Notes under the pieces: generated by a model
The model's input: only the letters and a program-made list of their open reading frames with translations
Database searches by the model: none
Told to the model about the DNA's origin: nothing
Shown: one piece after another, positions 25,391 through 32,205 of the stretch
How positions within the stretch are numbered: position 1 is the first letter of the stretch
Layout: the number at the start of each line of letters is the position of its first letter
NCBI GenBank assembly: GCA_965660195.1
Contig: CBFHZM010000013.1
Location: 1 to 32,205, forward strand
Source of the DNA: JAYODZ01 sp965660195
GTDB taxonomy: Bacteria > Pseudomonadota > Alphaproteobacteria > RS24
Length of the DNA: 32,205 nt
Reading direction: 5' to 3'
Position numbers and translations under genes: made by a program

Positions 25391-26293
25391 ATGTCATTAG
25401 ATTTCACAGGTAAAGTTGCAATCGTAACCGGTGCTGGCGGTGGTTTAGGCCGCTCGCACGCTCTCGAATTTGCTCGGCGCGGCGCCAAAGTTGTCGTCAA
25501 CGACTTAGGTGGCTCGTTGGACGGCTCTGGCGGCTCTTCAGATGCCGCCAATAAAGTGGTTGAAGAAATTAAAGCCGCAGGTGGCGAGGCCATTGCCAAT
25601 GGCTCCTCAGTCACCGATGACGCTGGCGTCGCAAATATGGTGAAGCAAGCCATGGACGCCTTTGGCCGCATCGATATTCTGGTCAATAATGCAGGCGTTT
25701 TGCGCGATAAGAGCTTCTCGAAAATGGAAATCGGCGATTTTGAGTTCGTCGTTGGGGTTCACCTCATGGGTTCGGTCAAGCCAACCAAAGCGGTCTGGCC
25801 GATCATGAAAGAGCAAGGCTATGGCCGCATCCTAGTCACATCTTCCTCGTCAGGCCTGTATGGTAATTTTGGCCAGTCAAACTACGGGGCGGCAAAACTT
25901 GGCGTTGTCGGTTTCATCAACACGCTGAAACTCGAAGGCCAAAAGGACAATATTCACGCCAACGCCTTGGCGCCTGTCGCTTGGACCCGGATGACGGCAG
26001 ACCTGATGCCGCCAGAGGCCGAACAAATGCTTACGCCAGAGAGCGTCACCCCGGCTGTCATCTATATGTGTTCCGAAGATGCCCCGACGGGTCGCATTAT
26101 TTGCGCCGGCGCTGGGTCCTTCGCAGCAGCCTATATTGTTGAAACACATGGCAAATATCTGGGGCAGAACCCAACCGCTGAAGATGTCGCCGCACATTGG
26201 GAAGAAATTTCCAAAATGGACGACCGGACGCGCGTGCCTGTCATGGGTAGTGACCAAACGGGTCATTTCTTTAAGTTGAGCACTGGTCAATAG
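25391..26293 (+). CDS. Short-chain dehydrogenase, MFE-2-type 3-hydroxyacyl-CoA dehydrogenase
   Basis: This classical SDR of 300 residues has the nucleotide motif TGAGGGLG (13-20), a VVVNDLGG strand with Asp38, the NNAG motif (99-102), and catalytic Ser152, Tyr165 and Lys169. The segment around SGLYGNFGQSNYGAAKLG, the long acidic-glycine insertion at 40-50 and the C-terminal extension (about 230-300) closely resemble the dehydrogenase domain of peroxisomal multifunctional enzyme type 2. That enzyme oxidises 3-hydroxyacyl-CoA in fatty acid breakdown. In this family the aspartate after the second strand usually means NAD+. The gene has a strong AGGAGG ribosome site and probably its own promoter. 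Confidence 0.9.
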   Translation: MSLDFTGKVAIVTGAGGGLGRSHALEFARRGAKVVVNDLGGSLDGSGGSSDAANKVVEEIKAAGGEAIANGSSVTDDAGVANMVKQAMDAFGRIDILVNNAGVLRDKSFSKMEIGDFEFVVGVHLMGSVKPTKAVWPIMKEQGYGRILVTSSSSGLYGNFGQSNYGAAKLGVVGFINTLKLEGQKDNIHANALAPVAWTRMTADLMPPEAEQMLTPESVTPAVIYMCSEDAPTGRIICAGAGSFAAAYIVETHGKYLGQNPTAEDVAAHWEEISKMDDRTRVPVMGSDQTGHFFKLSTGQ

Positions 26294-26356
26294 TCGACCA
26301 AGATAAGCCGCGCGCGTGGCGCGAATTGTCTAGAACAAGTTGAGAGTGAGGGACAG

Positions 26357-26845
26357 ATGAAAGCCATAACCGTTTCGACACTATTGCTGTATGCATTGTG
26401 GCTACTGTTATCGGGACATTACACTCCGCTTCTTCTGATACTTGGATTCCTGAGCGCACTGGGGGCATCTCTGATCGCTTCGCGGATGGGTATTCTTGAC
26501 GAAGAAGGCTTGCCACTATCAATTTTGCTCCGCTTGCCGATGGTAACGATTTGGTTGATTGGTGAAATCCTAAAATCCAACCTTGATGTGATTAAAGTCA
26601 TTTTGGATCCAGCCACGGCGACGCCGACGCGAGTTGTTGTCCAGACCTCACAACAAACGGGGGCTGGTTTGGTGACCCACGCCAATTTTATTACCCTCAC
26701 GCCTGGCACCGTTGCCATCGCTGTTAATGGCAATCGGAAAACCATTACGGTCCACGGGCTAACATCTGATTTGGCGCAGGGTTGTCTCGAGGGCACCATG
26801 GACCGGCAAGTTACCTATCTCGAAGGTGGGGAGGCCTCGGCGTGA
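26357..26845 (+). CDS. mrpE: Mrp-type cation/proton antiporter subunit E
   Basis: MrpE (MnhE) is a small membrane subunit of the multi-subunit Mrp antiporter, which exchanges Na+ (or K+) for H+ across the inner membrane. The 162-residue protein has two hydrophobic segments near the N-terminus and a third around 55-75. The C-terminal soluble domain carries the family motif NFITLTPGTVAIAV. GAGGGA precedes the ATG. This is the first gene of the operon; 63 bases separate it from the dehydrogenase gene, with only a lone TAGAAC (26331-26336) as a possible -10 and no matching -35. The stop overlaps the next gene by 4 bases. Confidence 0.96.
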   Translation: MKAITVSTLLLYALWLLLSGHYTPLLLILGFLSALGASLIASRMGILDEEGLPLSILLRLPMVTIWLIGEILKSNLDVIKVILDPATATPTRVVVQTSQQTGAGLVTHANFITLTPGTVAIAVNGNRKTITVHGLTSDLAQGCLEGTMDRQVTYLEGGEASA

Positions 26846-27144
26846 TCGAACATATGCTTCTCTCTGTGGTGCTGGTGGCGCTGGTCATTGCGGTCGGTTT
26901 GGCCTGCATTCGTGCGATGTTAGGACCAACGGCATTTGACCGCGTCTTAGCGGTCAACTCGATTGGCACCGTTGCCGTACTGGCAATTGCCGTGCATGGA
27001 TTTTGGGCTGGACGTCCAGAATTTCTCGATATTGCTATTCTCTATGCCTTGCTCAATTTCGTTGGCACAATCGCTGTTTTGAAGTTTTTCCGCTTTGGAA
27101 GCCTCAGCGAACACGCACCACGATTTGACGAGCAGGAGGACTAA
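26842..27144 (+). CDS. mrpF: Mrp-type antiporter subunit F
   Basis: MrpF (MnhF) is a 100-residue membrane subunit with three predicted helices (about 4-24, 34-55 and 60-80). The segment GPTAFDRVLAVNSIGT and the following LDIAILYALLNFVGT are characteristic of the family. The start is a GTG at 26842, overlapping the mrpE stop as GTGA, with GGGGAGG seven bases upstream. An earlier in-frame ATG (26782) would lie deep in mrpE and add a non-family sequence. Confidence 0.95.
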   Translation: MIEHMLLSVVLVALVIAVGLACIRAMLGPTAFDRVLAVNSIGTVAVLAIAVHGFWAGRPEFLDIAILYALLNFVGTIAVLKFFRFGSLSEHAPRFDEQED

Positions 27145-27145
27145 G

Positions 27146-27505
27146 ATGGATTTGTTCGATCTTCTCATTAAAACTCTTGCGGTAATCTCGCTCGGGCTTG
27201 GTGCTCTGGCAATTATTCTCGGTGCGCTCGGCCTCGTGCGACTTGGCGATGTGTACCAGCGTATGCATGGCGCTGGCATTGTTGATACAGGCGGTGCAGG
27301 CCTCGTATTATTCGGGCTACTGCTGCTTTCCCCAGATTGGACGGTCGCTGTCCGCGTAATTTTGATCGGCGCCTTGCTGGTATTCACGAGCCCCACTGCC
27401 ACCCATGCCATTGCGCGAGCAGCTGGGCTGGCGGGCGTGAAACCTGTCTTGAAGCGGGCACCGCGCAAAGCCAGCCAAGGAGAGACGGCGGAGGAAAAAT
27501 CATGA
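27146..27505 (+). CDS. mrpG: Mrp-type antiporter subunit G
   Basis: MrpG (MnhG) has three membrane helices. The 119-residue protein shows the family core LGLVRLGDVYQRMHGAGIVDTGG (split here as LGLVRLGD, VYQRMHG and the glycine-rich follow-on), then two further hydrophobic segments and a basic C-terminal tail. The ATG at 27146 has AGGAGGA at ideal distance and lies directly after the mrpF stop. The tail overlaps the next start as ATGA. Confidence 0.95.
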   Translation: MDLFDLLIKTLAVISLGLGALAIILGALGLVRLGDVYQRMHGAGIVDTGGAGLVLFGLLLLSPDWTVAVRVILIGALLVFTSPTATHAIARAAGLAGVKPVLKRAPRKASQGETAEEKS

Positions 27506-28035
27506 GTGAATTCATCGTAAATGCCTGCCTCATGGGCCTGCTCGCCTTTATTGGCATTATGGTTATCCAACAGCATAGATTATTTGCCGTCATTATTTTG
27601 TCTGGGGCCTATTCGCTCTCGGCAGCGGCATGGTTTGTTGTTGCCGATGCTGTTGACGTTGCCTTTACCGAGGCTGCTGTTGGCGCCGGCGTTTCAACGG
27701 TGCTGGCCTTGGCCACGTTGAGCCATGTGGCGCGCGAAGAGAAAGCACGACCTGTGCAACCGATGGCCCTGACCATTTCCTTAGGAGCTGGCTTGTTGTT
27801 ACTACTTGCCGTTCTCGACATGCCGCATTATGGATCCGACGCCGCGCCCGTTCACAATCATGTTGCGCCCCACTATATCGAACAAAGCGGCAGCGAAATT
27901 GGCGTGCCGAACATCGTAACCTCGGTCTTGGCCTCCTATCGCGGCTTCGACACTTTGGGTGAAACAGCAGTTATTTTTACAGCGGCCATTGCGGTCTTTC
28001 TGATTCTAACGGGCTGGACCCGGAAGAAGAATTAA
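27502..28035 (+). CDS. Stand-alone MrpA C-terminal-like subunit (MbhD/MbhE type, DUF4040)
   Basis: This 177-residue membrane protein corresponds to the part of MrpA that follows the antiporter module. An MbhD-like (DUF4040) domain covers about 1-80, with three helices and the motif FTEAAVGAGVSTVLALATL. An MbhE-like domain covers about 85-172, with APVHNHVAPHYIE, then NIVTSVLASYRGFDTLGE and a last helix. In canonical Mrp systems both domains are fused to the end of the large MrpA; in archaeal Mbh systems they are separate small genes. Here they form one separate protein. The ATG at 27502 overlaps the mrpG stop as ATGA. In complex I-like machines this region connects the antiporter modules. Confidence 0.88.
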   Translation: MSEFIVNACLMGLLAFIGIMVIQQHRLFAVIILSGAYSLSAAAWFVVADAVDVAFTEAAVGAGVSTVLALATLSHVAREEKARPVQPMALTISLGAGLLLLLAVLDMPHYGSDAAPVHNHVAPHYIEQSGSEIGVPNIVTSVLASYRGFDTLGETAVIFTAAIAVFLILTGWTRKKN

Positions 28036-28052
28036 TACGAGTGAGTTAAAAA

Positions 28053-28574
28053 ATGCATGATGATCCCGTCATTCGCGTTGTCTCGAAGGTCTTGATCCCG
28101 TCGATCATGCTTTACGGGCTATACGTTCAATTCCATGGCGATTATGGACCCGGTGGTGGCTTTCAGGCCGGCGTTATTTTTGCCGTCGGTTTTATTTTAA
28201 ACGCGATCGTCTTTGGCGTTAATCGCGGCCGCCACGTTTGGTCAGCCAAATTAAATCTGCAATGCATCGCACTCGGCCTATTAATATACGGTGGGACAGG
28301 CGTCGCGAGCTTGTTTCTTGACGGCAATTATCTCGATTACAATGTCCTTTCAAGCGACCCCGTGGCGGGACAACATCTCGGCATTCTCCTCGTTGAGCTG
28401 GGGGTAGGTCTGACCGTCGCGTCGGTGATGGTGGGGTTGTTCTTCGCCTTCGCCATGCGCGCCGAGCATGCACGCCTTCTGACCTTTGACGGCAAAGAGG
28501 CTTCCTCAGAAGCCACCGCAAAACCAAGGGCAAGCCGCGCCCGCAAGCCAGCAGCCAAAGGGGCAAAATCATGA
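28053..28574 (+). CDS. mrpB: Mrp-type antiporter subunit B
   Basis: MrpB (MnhB) is a membrane subunit with four helices. The family motif HGDYGPGGGFQAGVIFA lies at about residues 28-44. The last 30 residues are a hydrophilic tail rich in Lys, Arg and Ala that is not part of the usual domain. The length is 173 residues. A GAGTGAG ribosome site lies in the 17-base gap before it, one of the few true gaps in this operon. The stop overlaps mrpC as ATGA. Confidence 0.95.
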   Translation: MHDDPVIRVVSKVLIPSIMLYGLYVQFHGDYGPGGGFQAGVIFAVGFILNAIVFGVNRGRHVWSAKLNLQCIALGLLIYGGTGVASLFLDGNYLDYNVLSSDPVAGQHLGILLVELGVGLTVASVMVGLFFAFAMRAEHARLLTFDGKEASSEATAKPRASRARKPAAKGAKS

Positions 28575-28957
28575 ATATTGATCTGCTTCTGACACAATGG
28601 AACTACGTGTTGGTCATCATTTTGATGATGGTTGGATTTTACACGGTGATCGCGCGCGGCAACTTGATCAAAAAAATGGTTGGGTTGAATATTTTTCAAA
28701 CTTCTGTGTTCATGCTCTACATCTCGATGGGTAAACTCACCGATGGCACGGCGCCAATTTTGACGGGCGACGCGAACACTGCCTACTCAAACCCATTACC
28801 GCATGTTCTTATCCTTACAGCAATTGTGGTGGGGGTTGCCACGACGGCGGTCGGCTACGCCTTGATTATCCGCATACGCGAAGCCTTCAATACCATCGAA
28901 GAGGATGACATCATCGATGCCGTAAATGCTGATACGCAAGCGGAGGCAAGCTCATGA
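28571..28957 (+). CDS. mrpC: Mrp-type antiporter subunit C (NuoK-like)
   Basis: MrpC (MnhC) is a three-helix membrane subunit homologous to NuoK of respiratory complex I. The 128-residue protein contains NLIKKMVGLNIFQTSVFML in its second helix region and NPLPHVLILTAIVVGVATTAVGYAL in two parts of its third, both family-typical. The acidic C-terminal tail (TIEEDDIID) is also common. It overlaps both neighbours by 4 bases. Confidence 0.95.
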   Translation: MNIDLLLTQWNYVLVIILMMVGFYTVIARGNLIKKMVGLNIFQTSVFMLYISMGKLTDGTAPILTGDANTAYSNPLPHVLILTAIVVGVATTAVGYALIIRIREAFNTIEEDDIIDAVNADTQAEASS

Positions 28958-30438
28958 TTGAACATGCACCGATTTTGCAAATTATCATTCCGCTTTTATC
29001 AGCCCCGTTAGCTGTGCTATCGGGCAGACGCGATGTCGCGTGGCTAATCGCCATGCTGGCGACAATAACGTCTTTTTTTCTGTCGGTTCACCTGTTCTCG
29101 ATTGTCCATATGCTGGGCGTATCAATCACCTATGAACTGGGCAGCTGGCCAGCGCCGATTGGGATTGTCTATGTCATTGATGCGGCCAATGCCTATGTAA
29201 TGCCGGTAATTTCCGGCATCGCCGTGGTTGTCACCTATGCTGCGCGCTCAATGGTGGAAAGAGAAATTGATCCACGCGACCAGACCCTATTCTATACGGC
29301 ATGGTTATTGACCATTGCTGGCATGATGGGCCAAGTCGCAACGGGAGACGCCTTCAACATTTTCGTCTTTCTGGAAATTTCGTCGCTATCAGCTTATGCG
29401 CTTGTGGCGATGGGCGCTGGGCGCGATCGCAGAGCCCTGCCCGCAGCCTTTAACTACTTGATCATGGGTACACTGGGCGCAACGTTTTATGTCATAGGGC
29501 TCGGCTTGCTGTATATGCTGACGGGTACTTTGAACCTTGCCGATTTGGCATCGCGCTTACCAATGATCGGCGACACGCATACGGGCTTTGCCGCGCTGTG
29601 CTTTATCGCCCTTGGGCTGTTCCTAAAAATGGCACTCTTCCCGTTCCACTTCTGGCTAGTTCCAGCCTATTCGACGGCGCCATCTGCGGTTTCGGCATTG
29701 ATGGCGGCGACAGCGACCAAGGTTTCGGTTTATGTGTTGATCCGGCTGTTGTTCGGCGTCTTTGGCGTCGACTTCCCTGGTATGCTTGATGTCATTGCCC
29801 TTGTACTCCTCGGGCTCGGCATCATCGGTGCATTCGCAGGGACCATTGCGGCCATTACTGAGACTGATTTGAAGCGCATGTTCGCCCACTCCTCAATCGC
29901 CCAGCTCGGCTATATGGCCATTGGCCTTGGACTTGGGACCAAAGCAGGCGTCACGGCAGCGATGATCCATTTGTTTAATCATGCTTTGATGAAGGGCGCG
30001 CTGTTTCTCGCTATCGGGGCTTTAGCGGCGCAACTCGGCAAGGTCACGCTAACCAGCATTCGTGGGGTAGGCCGACAAGCGCCGATCACTTCGGCAGCGT
30101 TTTTATTTGGTGGATTGGCCCTTCTGGGCGTGCCCATGACGGCAGGCTTCATATCCAAAGTCTATCTGATCAGTGCGCAAGTTGATGCGGGGGCTTATAT
30201 CGTCGCCGGGTTGACAGTTGTGAGCTCGGCTCTGGCCTTAGTTTATATTTGGAAAATGGTTGAAGCCCTGTACATGCACGAACGCCCCGCGCGCGCCGTT
30301 AAGGTCACAGAAAGCCCTGCCCAATGGCTGGGTGCTTGGATCTTAGTCGCGGCCACAATCTACTTTGGCGTGCAGGCAGAAACAATTGTCGCCGCGGCCT
30401 CGCAAGCGGCCGATGCCCTTATCAGCGGAGTGCAGTAA
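28954..30438 (+). CDS. mrpD: Mrp-type antiporter subunit D (proton-conducting membrane subunit)
   Basis: MrpD is one of the large antiporter-like subunits, homologous to NuoM/NuoN, with about 14 membrane helices in 494 residues. The ion-path residues of the family are present: Glu141 in FVFLEISSLSAYAL (helix 5), Lys225 in FLKMALFPFHFWL (helix 7), Lys256 in AATATKVSVYV (helix 8) and Lys347 in HALMKGALF (helix 12). It starts at 28954 overlapping mrpC and ends in TAATG, shared with the next large subunit. Confidence 0.95.
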   Translation: MIEHAPILQIIIPLLSAPLAVLSGRRDVAWLIAMLATITSFFLSVHLFSIVHMLGVSITYELGSWPAPIGIVYVIDAANAYVMPVISGIAVVVTYAARSMVEREIDPRDQTLFYTAWLLTIAGMMGQVATGDAFNIFVFLEISSLSAYALVAMGAGRDRRALPAAFNYLIMGTLGATFYVIGLGLLYMLTGTLNLADLASRLPMIGDTHTGFAALCFIALGLFLKMALFPFHFWLVPAYSTAPSAVSALMAATATKVSVYVLIRLLFGVFGVDFPGMLDVIALVLLGLGIIGAFAGTIAAITETDLKRMFAHSSIAQLGYMAIGLGLGTKAGVTAAMIHLFNHALMKGALFLAIGALAAQLGKVTLTSIRGVGRQAPITSAAFLFGGLALLGVPMTAGFISKVYLISAQVDAGAYIVAGLTVVSSALALVYIWKMVEALYMHERPARAVKVTESPAQWLGAWILVAATIYFGVQAETIVAAASQAADALISGVQ

Positions 30439-31907
30439 TGGATTTAGACAGTCTGATTATCGGCCTTTTGACGCTGCCGCTCGTGGCGGCCGCGGGCACG
30501 CTTCTGCTTGGCCATTACGAAAACTTACGCGACGGTTTTTCGATTGTAACTGGGGTCGTGACCGCGTGGATGGCGTTCCAATTATTTACTGCCGTACAAG
30601 ATGGCATGGCCACCACATTGGTGGTTGCACAGTTAACACCCTCGCTCTCGCTCGGGTTTTCGCCCGAACCTCTGGGCGCTCTCTTTGCTTTGGTAGCGGG
30701 TAGCCTGTGGCCGCTCGCCACGCTTTATTCTGTCGGTTATATGCGGGGTGCGCATGAGAAGAACCACACGCGATTCTTCTTTTTTTACGCCATCGCCATT
30801 CATGCCGCTATGGGTATCGCGCTTGCCGATGGCCTATTAACTCTTTTCGTCTTTTATGAAATTCTGACCTTCTCGACCTACCCCTTGGTCACACATAAGG
30901 GCAACGCCGACTCAATTCGCTCGGGCCGCATCTATCTTGGCATTTTGGTGTCGACCTCAATCGCCTTTTTATTCTTGGCAATTTTCGCGACCTGGACCCT
31001 AACCGGCTCGCAGAGCTTTGTACTAGGTGGGTTTCTGGCTGACCATCTTGAGCCGCGCTACGCACCGCTGCTGTTGGGACTGTTTGCCTTTGGGATTGGT
31101 AAGGCAGCCTTGATGCCGATCCACCGCTGGTTACCAGCCGCCATGGTAGCCCCCACACCCGTGAGTGCCCTACTACACGCCGTTGCAGTGGTAAAAGCCG
31201 GCGTGTTCTCGATTGTCAAAGTCGTGATCTATGTTTTCGGCACGGACTATCTTTTGGAAACAGACGCTAGTTCATGGTTAATCTGGGTTGCCTGCTTCAC
31301 GATTTTGGTTGGATCTTTCGTCGCCATGAGTAAAACCAACCTCAAAGCGCGCCTAGCCTATTCGACCATTAGCCAGCTATCTTACATTGTTCTCGGCGCC
31401 GCGATAGCAACGCCGCTGGCGATACAGGGAGCCTCGGTTCATATTCTGATGCATGCCGCTGGCAAAATAACCCTGTTCTTCTGTGCTGGCGCTATTTATG
31501 TCGCCCATCATCTGAACGACATCAGAGATATGGACGGCTTGGGACGGCGCATGCCGATTACCTTCACCTGTTTCGCACTCGGGGCCTTGTCGATTATTGG
31601 TATCCCACCGCTTGGTGGAAGCTGGACTAAGTTAATGCTGATGCTGGGCGCTCTCGACGCTGATCTTGTCGCGGTCGTGTTTGTTCTTATGCTGTCATCT
31701 CTGCTCAGCTTATATTATCTCGGACAGCCTGTTTTGCGCGGCTTTTTTGCTAAAGCGAAGAGCGATGACGAGAGCTATGCCGAAGCACCCATGGCGATGG
31801 TATTACCGCTGGCCGTGACAGCACTAGCGTCGGTCGCATTATTTTTCTACGTCGATTATTTCATTCCTTCGTTTGACATTCCCGCACTTGACGGAGTTCT
31901 GCCATGA
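30438..31907 (+). CDS. Second antiporter-like subunit, NuoL/MrpA-N type
   Basis: This 489-residue protein with about 14 helices belongs to the proton-conducting NuoL/M/N family. The segment KAALMPIHRWLPAAM-VAPTPVSALLHAVAVVKAGVF (221-256, in parts) resembles NuoL and the N-terminal module of MrpA more than MrpD, especially HAxxxVKAGVF. Key residues are Glu141 (FYEILTFSTYPL), Lys222, Lys253 and Lys343 (MHAAGKITLFF). It may therefore be the missing MrpA antiporter half, detached from the C-terminal part encoded at 27502-28035. The ATG at 30438 overlaps the mrpD stop; an in-frame upstream start at 30324 would be inside mrpD. Confidence 0.88.
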   Translation: MDLDSLIIGLLTLPLVAAAGTLLLGHYENLRDGFSIVTGVVTAWMAFQLFTAVQDGMATTLVVAQLTPSLSLGFSPEPLGALFALVAGSLWPLATLYSVGYMRGAHEKNHTRFFFFYAIAIHAAMGIALADGLLTLFVFYEILTFSTYPLVTHKGNADSIRSGRIYLGILVSTSIAFLFLAIFATWTLTGSQSFVLGGFLADHLEPRYAPLLLGLFAFGIGKAALMPIHRWLPAAMVAPTPVSALLHAVAVVKAGVFSIVKVVIYVFGTDYLLETDASSWLIWVACFTILVGSFVAMSKTNLKARLAYSTISQLSYIVLGAAIATPLAIQGASVHILMHAAGKITLFFCAGAIYVAHHLNDIRDMDGLGRRMPITFTCFALGALSIIGIPPLGGSWTKLMLMLGALDADLVAVVFVLMLSSLLSLYYLGQPVLRGFFAKAKSDDESYAEAPMAMVLPLAVTALASVALFFYVDYFIPSFDIPALDGVLP

Positions 31908-32146
31908 GCAAAAAAGATACTGAACTCGCCGTAATGGGGCGTAAGGCAAGTCGCGTCATACTTGCAATTTGCGTCCTGCTGACGATCGGCGAGTTTGTTA
32001 TTCATCGGCATAGTTACAGCGAGGCCGAAGCCTTCCCTCTTTTCTATGGCCTATTTGGATTCATCGCTTTTATCAGCATCGTCCTAGCAGGCATTTTACT
32101 CCGCGAGTTTGTTATGCGTGACAAGGATTATTATGATGCTGACTAA
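31904..32146 (+). CDS. Small two-helix membrane protein of the Mrp operon, unknown function
   Basis: I cannot give this 80-residue protein a named family. It has a polar start (about 1-15), a first helix (16-34) containing Glu30, a short loop with His34 and His36 and an acidic SEAEAFP segment, a second helix (46-66), and a tail ending in MRDKDYYDAD. Its start overlaps the preceding antiporter gene as ATGA and its end overlaps the next membrane gene by 14 bases. It is thus embedded in the operon and is probably a small accessory subunit or assembly factor of the complex. Confidence 0.8.
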   Translation: MSKKDTELAVMGRKASRVILAICVLLTIGEFVIHRHSYSEAEAFPLFYGLFGFIAFISIVLAGILLREFVMRDKDYYDAD

Positions 32147-32205
32147 TATTCCCCCAGGGCTAATCATGATACTCGGAGCCGCTCTGGTTCCGCTTCTAAC
32201 GCATA
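32133..32205 (+). CDS. Start of a further membrane subunit (cut by window end)
   Basis: An open frame begins with two consecutive ATG codons (32133 and 32136) after AAGG and runs to the window edge. The 24 visible codons read MMLTNIPPGLIMILGAALVP and then LLTH. This is hydrophobic and similar in character to the N-termini of NuoL/M/N-type antiporter subunits in such operons, so a third large subunit is likely but not proven. The first bases overlap the preceding small gene. Confidence 0.6.
   Translation, partial: MMLTNIPPGLIMILGAALVPLLTH

Noticed and set aside
26294..26356. Promoter for the Mrp operon at TAGAAC (26331-26336)
   Set aside because: The -10 is acceptable but no -35-like hexamer lies 16-18 bases upstream in this GC-rich stretch, so it was not listed as a feature.
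28219..28572. 117-codon open frame antisense to mrpB
   Set aside because: Arg-rich translation fully inside a recognised gene, with no start context; considered a shadow.
26357..32205. Membrane-bound hydrogenase or DAB-type carbon concentrating system instead of an Mrp antiporter
   Set aside because: No hydrogenase subunits or DUF2309 protein are present in the window; mrpB, mrpC, mrpE, mrpF and mrpG are all recognisable, so an Mrp antiporter is the simplest reading.

Overview
The window comes from an alphaproteobacterium with G+C content a little above 50 % (estimated by eye). The evidence is the division and cell-wall (dcw) gene order with murB between murC and ddl, a 560-residue FtsZ with a long C-terminal linker, the meso-DAP type DNPR motif in MurE, and rnpB directly upstream of mraZ. 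I cannot name the genus from the sequence.

Layout. (1) Positions 1-19366, minus strand: an unbroken dcw cluster, in transcription order mraZ, rsmH, ftsL, ftsI, murE, murF, mraY, murD, ftsW, murG, murC, murB, ddl, ftsQ, ftsA, ftsZ, then lpxC, which runs off the left edge. Nearly all junctions are overlaps of a few bases (ATGA, GTGA or TAATG), so translation is probably coupled. The one real gap is the 160 bases between ftsA and ftsZ, which can fold into a possible pseudoknot. A strong intrinsic terminator follows ftsZ and lpxC has its own promoter. (2) About 19370-19940: the mraZ promoter, overlaid by five TGGG-type MraZ boxes at an exact 10-bp period, and upstream of it the RNase P RNA gene with its own promoter. 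(3) 19937-21601, minus strand: a cytoplasmic AmpD-like amidase with a peptidoglycan-binding domain, and an EamA-family permease. (4) 21676-26293: a Gph-type HAD phosphatase (+), an acyl-CoA-ligase-like enzyme (-), a luciferase-like monooxygenase (+) and a short-chain dehydrogenase of the MFE-2 type (+). (5) 26357-32205, plus strand: an Mrp/Mnh-type cation/proton antiporter operon. Its order is E, F, G, a stand-alone MrpA C-terminal (MbhD/MbhE-like) protein, B, C, D, a NuoL/MrpA-N-like subunit, a small two-helix protein, and the start of a further membrane subunit cut by the window end.

How the genes work together: the dcw products make UDP-MurNAc-pentapeptide (MurB-F, Ddl), lipid I and II (MraY, MurG), and the septal synthase and divisome (FtsW, FtsI, FtsL, FtsQ, FtsA, FtsZ). 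The amidase may recycle or cleave wall peptides. The Mrp operon is a separate ion-transport complex.

Most of the window is conserved housekeeping DNA. The points most worth a second look are the split and permuted Mrp operon with several antiporter-like subunits, the possible pseudoknot in the ftsZ leader, and the phased MraZ boxes sitting on the mraZ promoter.
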